Origin: Gymnopus androsaceus JB14
Taxonomy: Eukaryota; Basidiomycota; Agaricomycetes; Agaricales; Omphalotaceae
Length of the DNA stretch: 64,000 nucleotides
Direction: 5' to 3'
NCBI GenBank assembly: GCA_009733575.1
Contig: ML769411.1
Span: forward strand, 60,555 to 124,554
Part shown: positions 57,912-64,000 of the stretch, piece by piece
Numbering within the stretch: position 1 is the stretch's first letter
How the letters are laid out: each line of letters starts with the position of its first letter
Position numbers and translations under genes: made by a program
The notes under the pieces: model-generated
Told to the model about the DNA's origin: nothing
The model's database searches: none
Seen by the model: the letters and a program-made list of their open reading frames with translations, nothing else

Positions 57912-60900
57912 TTAGTCTTCATCAAAATCATCTACGATAGACATAATGTTGTTCAAGTATTCATATGGCTCCTCCTCATCAGCTTCAAGATCTTCCTGGG
58001 TAATTTCGTACGTTTCTACGTTGGTTTCTCTGTCTCCGTTCATGGTGGACCCTGAGTCCCCTATGGTCGGTTCTACTTGTCCAAGATTTTCGGCGATTCT
58101 GGAGTCTTTTCGGAATGCCTGAAATGCAGTACGGGTGTCAGCATATTTGGAGCCCTCACCAAGTAAATCACGTCTTCCATCAATGTACTGGTTGGTATCC
58201 CGATTCAGGACATAGCTCTGGATCTCGTTATCTTCCAAAGCCTTTGAAAGGTGATCGATTTCCTTTGACATGTCTGGAACCGTGTGCTTAGTCCCAAAGC
58301 CAGGTATTTCGAAGTGTTTTTGGACAGTACGCATGGCATTTCGGAGCTCGTAAATGCAGACTGTGATCATTGCTAACCAATCCCAGCTTCGATTTGATCC
58401 TTTCGCATTATAGATGGTCTGGAACAATCGTTAAATAATAGGTGGGACATTCAAATGGTAACATACTTTTGCCCAGAGGTTTTGATGTTCTTGAAGCAGG
58501 TCAATCTCTTTGAACGAGTTTGCTCGTCCAGTGAGATTCACAAGCCAGTTATGTAGATAGAACTTCCTGCATATGCGGCGAGGTGAGTACCAGTCTATAT
58601 AGAGCAATTGTGAACTCACCGCAGCTTTTCTGGAAAGGTCGCAATGCGTCCCAGAGTCTCGAAAATGACATTGGCGTACTTTGGCATGGTCTTCGGCGTG
58701 CGCATCATGACCATCCAAACCTTGAGTACATTGACAACACGACCGATATCGCCAGCTTTTATAGCGTGCACTAGCTCGATGTAAAACAATGCGTCTCGGT
58801 TATACAAAACCGTGTTCTCCAAAGTGGTATCTCGGTAAGGTTTCTTCTTCAACGTTTCGTATGCCTTTGAGCTGAACAAGTTCCTGTACACTTCTTCAGC
58901 AACTCGGTTGAACTCCTCCTTCGTCGCTGCTTTTGCCCACTTAGCAAGATTGTCCTGCCCGCAGAAAATTCGGAAACCATCTTTCACATGTGCAGCTGAT
59001 GATATTTGCAGAAGCTCGTGTGTTTGCTTCCATGGGGCTGCTTTTGAAGACTGCCAGCCTGCGACAATGTTTTTGCGATTCAGATAGTTGTTTTCCCACC
59101 AGAGACCAGCACCAGGATGCTTCGAGTTGGGCTTTCCCCAGTGCTCATTGAGCACGAGTCGTGAGCCAGCCATTTTTGCATGGAATAGACCAAATCGGCG
59201 AATTGAAGCTTTCATCCCTTCGATAGGATCTTCGCTATTTCTGCGAGCAGCTTCAACCTTTGTTTAGGTTAGTTTACAGCCCAGTAATTGAGATGAGGCA
59301 CTCACTTTGTCCACTAGTGAATCAGTGAGTAAATCTCCATCGCTAAAGTGGAGGCCGTGCTTTTCGAGGTCTTCGTCAGTTATGCCTAGGTTTCGGAGGA
59401 TGATCCTGTAGATGCGGATAGTCCCTTCGATGCTGGACTCTTCTTCGTGCATTGCAGGTAAGGGCCACTGCTCGGTGATGTGAACTTCGATCTGATCTAC
59501 TTCAGGACAGGGTTCGAAGGCTGCTTTCAAGTGTGTCAGTCCATCGATGACCTCAAGCGCAATTCGCTTCAACTGCCATATACAGCATTCTGTCAGCTCG
59601 GCAATGCCTTTGGGAGTGGGAAGGACCTGGTCATCGGTATATTCGAACCTAGGGTTTGCACTGGTGCGTGGTGGCTTCATTGAAAGGGGAAGGGTTCCGT
59701 GAGGGACACGTGTAGATTTTGTATAAGGGTCCCACATTTGGATGAGACTCGCAGTGCAACCATTATCGAAATGGCTAAGAGAGTCAAGTCTCTGAGAAGC
59801 GACACGGAATGCTATATTGAGGTTATCCCACACGATTGAGCACATAGAGGCCTTGATAGTTGCACGGTACGTTTTCTGTGCCTCTTTCGATAGCTTTCGG
59901 AGATGGTCCATGGCTGATGTATATGACAGACAGAGTCCTGCATGTGCAAAGACTTCCATTTCGCGCTTTGCTGCACCTGAACCAATCAAGAACATGCTAA
60001 TGACTGCTTGGAAGTTGTTCGCTTTCTGTGAACGCAGAATTGCCATCATTGCACAGACGGTAACGAATATCTTGAAGGAATTGTGAGATATAGTGACTAC
60101 TATGAATGTAACACTGAATGTCTTACCAGGTTCTCATTTCGTCGTACGTCCTTCTTACGATCTGGATTGTCACTGATCTGAGTAAGTGCCTCCCATATAT
60201 TAGGTGCTCTTTCATGAATTTTGGTGGTCATTTCGGATAGCGAGAACGTTTCGAGCAATTCTTGGACCGTGGTGCCCTTCTGCCTCGTAAACAACTCCTG
60301 AATTGCCTTTCCCTCCTTTGCAAACAGGTCCTTCATAACGGGAGGGATAGCATCTGGAACCTCTTCTAAAATTTTCCCAACAATCTTCGCCCCTCTACTC
60401 TTTAATGCGCGCTTGATGTTTGCCCGGATTTGGTTGTCCCCACCATCGATATCGCAAAGGGTGTCAATTGCACTGGCCAAGTTCTCCACTCCGGCGCCAC
60501 CATCTGCTTCGGGTTTCGTGATATTGGCAATAAGACCAAGCAGCCTATTGAGTTCCATCTTCTTTCTTGCTTGCTTCACCTCTTCTGCTTTTTTCCACCT
60601 CGCTTGGACTTTAGCATTCTCCATCTGCTTTTCCTCCAGCTTTTTCGCAGCAGCTGCATCCATTTTTCGTTGAACTTCTGATGCTCTTGCTTGTTCAAAT
60701 GACGAACCGAGTCCTTTCCTTGGACTCTTCTTTGGTCGGCCAGGACGTTTGATAGGAGATGACTCCCACTGTATGGGGGAACTCTGGGGTTCCACTGCCG
60801 TGGATCGTTGGGGAGTAGCGGGAGTGGCAGGTGGTGGAATGAGTGGTAATAGAGGTATATCATCGTCGTTAACAGCTATCGATGAAGGCCCTGGTTGCGG

Positions 60901-61059
60901 AGAACTAGGCAAACTGATAGTTGCCTGAAATAAGTCAATGCCTGGGTCAGCGACAGGAGATTCATAGCGTGAGCGTGGCTTCTTTTTGGGATGGCTTATT
61001 GAGGTAGGGGGCTTGTAGTCAGCCTCAGAAGCACTCAGACGTCGTTTCGGTGGTGGCAT
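57912..61059 (-). CDS. DUF6589 protein, candidate transposase
   Basis: Starts MPPPKRRLSASEADYKPPTS with a basic, Pro/Ser-rich head (nuclear signals, an AT-hook-like KRPGRPKKSPRK) and a coiled region. The DUF6589 body then follows: NNFQAVISMFLIGSGAAKRE, FAHAGLCLSYTSAMDHLRKL, CSIVWDNLNIAFRVASQRL, EESSIEGTIRIYRIILRNLG, HFSDGDLLTDSLVDK, FGLFHAKMAG, WWENNYLNRKNIVAGW and PWKQTHELL, ending DFDED. About 940 aa and intact, with six or so introns. DUF6589 is a basidiomycete family with no established function. Conserved acids in WDN, SDGD and an E after FH suggest an RNase H-like DDE core, by inference. Its stop is 24 bp from that of the helicase gene. Confidence 0.87.
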
Positions 61060-61149
61060 TGAGAGATAGTTTCATTAGGGGCTACTCGAGTGGAAGAATG
61101 TTATCTGTGATCAGTTTCAGAATTAATTTGGCTGTAGACCTCTCATTTC

Positions 61150-61408
61150 AAACCCGATAAAAATAAAAATATGAACTCGTTAATCGCCGTGAAAATCTAC
61201 ACAAAACTGTCTGTTCAGATCTAATATTATTTGTGTTTAAAAAATGAGCCTTCAGAAATTTCTCTAAGTTCATAAGTCGTGTGCGAAAAATGGTTGACTG
61301 TGCCAAAAGGGCCGGATAATCTACCAGTCGGCTGTTCAGCCCGACACTTCGATCGATTGTCATTGAAGTGGAAAAACCGGGCCGTACACAGCTGAGTGGT
61401 TCGAGTCT
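61150..61408 (-). repeat. right terminal inverted repeat
   Basis: Mirror of the left repeat, imperfect, with its best-conserved core at 61240-61308. It begins about 90 bp upstream of the DUF6589 ATG. Confidence 0.85.
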
Positions 61409-61419
61409 AGGAAAATGGT
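61409..61419. repeat. right target-site duplication
   Basis: AGGAAAATGGT, identical to 54847-54857. Confidence 0.85.
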
Positions 61420-61980
61420 GTACTTACGATCAAAGCGCTTGATCCAAATTCCGAGTCGAAATTCCGAGTCGATTCTACGGCGATTCTAAAGCGTTTTTGA
61501 ATTTCTGAATCGGCCTAAAATCGGTTCTCAGCTTCGACCAGACATCATGTAGCTACGATTCACCCATTGCTTCACCTGTCGCTTCATCTGCACTGATTCT
61601 CAGATAATATTTTATTATAGATTTATGAAAAATCAATTTATTTTCACCTAGCTGGTAAAGTAACTGTCATACATAAACTGCAAAGCTTACAGGGGTCAGA
61701 CCTTGCCTTCCGGGATTCAGGCTCACAAGGGGTTTAAATCAAGGTTTAAATGTTCATGGCAAATTTTTGCTGCTGATGAGCCAAACCCACCATGCAGCCA
61801 AAGAAGCCTTCGCCACATTCAACTTGCTCATTCCGCTTGCCTAAAAGACGGTGGCAAGTGGATTACAAGAAATACTACTAAGGCCTACACACTTATGTGA
61901 AGTTGAATCGCGATTTTGGACTTTTGGAATGACTTGTGAATCAAGCGCTTTGAGTCTACCTATTATTCACTTAAAGCTAT
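61420..61980. other. spacer between transposon and tRNA gene
   Basis: Contains two TTCCGAGTCGA words (61450-61475) and AT-rich text. No gene is seen. Confidence 0.5.
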
Positions 61981-62074
61981 TCCGATATGGTGTAGTGGCT
62001 AACATTATCGCCTCTCATTTTCTTGCGACTGAAGGTCTGCGCGATAGCCCGGGGTTCGATTCCCCGTGTCGGAA
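61981..62074 (+). tRNA. tRNA-Glu (anticodon CTC) with 22-nt intron
   Basis: A full cloverleaf can be drawn. The acceptor stem is TCCGATA with TGTCGGA (one T-G pair), and the D arm is GTGT/ACAT. The anticodon stem ATCGC/GCGAT holds a CTCTCA loop, giving anticodon CTC. The T arm is CGGGG TTCGATT CCCCG, and the discriminator is A. An intron of about 22 nt lies between positions 37 and 38, the standard place. The A and B boxes are intact and a T6 run near 62105 is a Pol III terminator. Confidence 0.93.
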
Positions 62075-62253
62075 TGTCCAGTATCCAATATCGGGTGAAT
62101 CGAGTTTTTTAAATTTCAAATTTATTTATTATTCGATACACCAGGCAGTCACTTCAGATCCTACAACCAAAGATTGCATCGAGATGCAAAGAGTCTGTTA
62201 TGTATGTAGTACACTTATGCAACTGTACTTTGAATACACTTTCTTTAGACCCA

Positions 62254-63179
62254 TCACCCTAGAAGAGCAGGTTTACTCTTCTTCTTCTTCTTGCTGTCTT
62301 TCGCAAAGGACCGCCAGGAATCCACACGTTGGTCACGGTTTGCTGGATAGGATGAGGATCAGATGAGCGAGACGAAGTGGGGATGTACATACCTTCCCAT
62401 GCCTTATCGTCCTCTGCCTTCCGCTTCCTACTTGCCACCTCCTCGTCTTTCTTCCGTGCTTCCAGTCCTTCATTAGCGAGTGCAAGCTGCAGAGCTCTGG
62501 ACGACGAGTTAGATCACCATCCACATCATAAGGGTACTAGAACTCACTTCCTCCTCCGTAGCTCCTCGTCAATTAAAAGCTCTTTAGTCTTCGCTCTGAC
62601 CCTGTCTCTCCAAGCTTTAACTCCGCCTAGTGTTCTGACCTCCTCGCTTGCTTCAAGCTCCTTGATATCCTTGCTATTTAAAGTCCATCCCATCTCCCGC
62701 ACGAGTACTGCCCGTGCTTGAGCTATAATGGCATCCAGATCGTCTCGCTTGGGCTTGTCTGAAAGCTCGGATTCTGCTTTTTTGAGTATGTCAAAAGCCT
62801 CGGGAGCTCGGGGATGAGGAGTCTTGTCCGGGTGAATGACTGTCAGACATGAAGTAAGAAACGATAATGTGGGGAATGGATTGAGATTTACTGACACAAT
62901 GATAAATGCCTGTACTTTTTCTTGATATCGTCTTGAGTTGCGGTTTCGTCCAGATCCAAAATGTCGTATGGGCTAATATAAGGTATGAGACACTATAAAT
63001 CTTCAACGAGTACAGAGAACTCACTTTAATTTAAAAGCCTTCAATATCCTCTCGACCTCGACTTCCCTCTGAAAAGCTGAAGCCTCTCTGGATAGGAGTT
63101 TCTCTAGTTCCGCATCTACTTGTGTCGAGGCTGCTTCAGTTGTTGAGGATGGTCCAGCGATAGCATTTTTCGAAGACAT
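62254..63179 (-). CDS. DNAJC8: J-domain protein, DNAJC8/Spf31-like
   Basis: The short N-terminus MSSKNAIAGPSSTTEAAST leads to LEKLLSREASAFQREVEVER, typical of DNAJC8. The J domain spans exons: PYDILDLDETATQDDIKKKY, then a helix II-HPD part with LLIHPDKTPHPRAPEAFDIL, with the HPD triad present. A helical tail follows (LDAIIAQARAVLVREMGWTL, VKAWRDRVRAKTKELLIDEE, ASRKRKAEDDKAWE). It ends in KKKKKSKPALLG. DNAJC8 homologues bind the spliceosome (Spf31 in fission yeast); that role is taken from the family. It is divergent from COX11 with 270 bp between starts. Confidence 0.88.
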
Positions 63180-63448
63180 GGTTAAATAAGAGCGGAGGTC
63201 CGAAGTGGTCAAGAGCAAGAAAGGAATTAGCGCCTTGGTCACAAATGTTTCGTTCTTCTCTCCTACTTCGACGCGCACAGTCCTCACTATATAATAATGT
63301 CAGACAAAGACCTTTCCACTGCATTATCTTGCTTCCAAGTCGGTTGAATAATCCTAGTACAATTGTGAGTGCATCAAGTCTCATTTTCTAAAAGTTTATT
63401 TCACTTGTATAGACATGCTATAATAGATCTACACTATGGGCGCGTTCA

Positions 63449-64000
63449 ATGGCAACCGATTCCAACTCGGATAAATCATCATCGTCGTCGTCCAATTCTC
63501 AACGGCCCAGAGCTAGAGGTCCTATACCGCAATACCGAAATAGAGAAGAGATGTACGCCGACCGAGCACGGAAAAATCGCTCGCTATTGATGTATACTGG
63601 AGCAATTGTAAGTCGACTAACCTCCTCGTTGTTTACATATCTAGATTAACGCGTTATTCTGGTGAATAGATGATCTCTTTCCTAGGTCTTACCTATGCCG
63701 CCGTTCCCCTCTACCGACTGTTCTGCTCTGCAACAGGTTTCGCTGGCACACCCAGTACGCGGACCCAGGCCGCTCCAGGGCCTGAATTCCCTGAATGGGT
63801 GCCGGAATGGCTTAAAACACTCCTTACACCTTCATCTACCCAAGACCGTTTTGCACCGTCGAGATTAATTGCTGTGGACCCAGCAGATAATCCAAAGTCG
63901 AGGAGAATCAAGGTTTCTTTTACATCTAGCACGTCGACATCGCTTCCTTGGACGTTTAAACCTGCTCAACATCATGTTTATGTTCTTCCCGGTACGTTCC
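63449..64000 (+). CDS. COX11: cytochrome c oxidase assembly protein COX11 (cut by window edge)
   Basis: Delivers copper to the CuB site of Cox1 in the mitochondrial inner membrane. Exon 1 (63449-63606) encodes a Ser-rich head and YRNREEMYADRARKNRSLLM. After an intron ending at 63669, the single membrane helix MISFLGLTYAAVPLYRLFCS follows, then ATGFAGTPST, RRIKVSFTSS and LPWTFKPAQHHVYVLPG. The copper-binding CFCF region lies beyond the right edge. The head does not look like a classical mitochondrial presequence; an upstream exon is possible. Confidence 0.92.

Larger units (their letters stand above)
54858..61408. mobile_element. complete TIR DNA transposon with RecQ-like helicase and DUF6589 genes, 6551 bp
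   Basis: The outer ends are inverted repeats: AGACTCGAGCCAATC at the left, and AGACTCGAACCACTC on the minus strand at the right. Matching continues inward in blocks: TCGATC.AAG, CGACTGGT, then a strong core TTTTGGCACAGTCAAC with CACACGACTTAT, ATTTCTGA and GGCTCATTTTT (54955-55021 versus 61240-61308). A last block GCGAT.AACGAGTT.ATATT brings each repeat to about 260 bp. Both genes fit between the repeats with little spare DNA. A perfect 11-bp (or 9-bp) direct repeat flanks it. The target duplication length and long TIRs recall Mutator-like elements, but no Mutator transposase is recognised. Confidence 0.9.

Noticed and set aside
57568..57915. separate bromodomain gene
   Set aside because: It continues the helicase reading in the same frame after one stop codon, with a matching intron; better treated as the C-terminus of that protein.
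54858..61408. Starship or Helitron assignment
   Set aside because: No tyrosine recombinase or Rep/Helitron helicase motif, and the element has long inverted repeats with target duplication, which those classes lack.
1..64000. CRISPR array, rRNA genes, bacterial operons
   Set aside because: No regular direct repeats with unique spacers, no rRNA text, and spliceosomal introns throughout; the window is eukaryotic.

Overview
The window looks like nuclear DNA of a filamentous basidiomycete, probably an Agaricomycete mushroom. Genes are compact, carry many introns of about 45-65 nt, and sit on both strands in divergent pairs. Lineage-typical families are present: DUF6699, DUF6589, expanded F-box proteins, multi-intron P450s and a GH85 ENGase. 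No bacterial features are seen. Coding boundaries below were read by eye from splice sites and family motifs.

Layout. 1-4300: decayed Ty1/copia retrotransposon on the minus strand, its integrase split by a 726-bp hAT-like non-autonomous element with a perfect 8-bp target duplication. 4300-6600 and 15600-17000: copies of a short inverted-repeat family with constant ends (CATCAGCAAAACCTG) and cores that differ in sequence but stay palindromic; another copy lies at 30.6 kb. 8.4-13.6 kb: a DUF6699 gene and a cytochrome P450. 17.6-34.4 kb: an HEXXH protein, TOF1/SWI1 (replication fork protection), an F-box/LRR-like gene, ENGase, an internally duplicated protein and MON1 (vacuolar fusion). 34.5-42 kb: a broken F-box gene, a second P450 and glutathione peroxidase. 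42.2-53 kb: telomerase reverse transcriptase, a PBP2-like protein, a TPR protein, a small membrane protein and a long disordered protein. 62.2-64 kb: a DNAJC8-type J-protein and COX11, cut by the right edge. A tRNA-Glu(CTC) gene with an intron lies at 61981.

The most interesting object is at 54858-61408. Two genes meet tail to tail, 24 bp between stops: a RecQ-like helicase with a C-terminal bromodomain, and a DUF6589 protein. They are enclosed by imperfect terminal inverted repeats of about 260 bp and flanked by a perfect direct repeat (11 bp, or 9 bp if the ends are drawn differently). The sequence therefore says this is a complete DNA transposon of about 6.55 kb. DUF6589 is the best transposase candidate and the helicase-bromodomain protein its accessory factor. 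I know of no described superfamily with this combination.

Several conserved genes (MON1, TOF1, both F-box genes) show single-base frame changes. These are either assembly indels or real decay and should be checked against reads.
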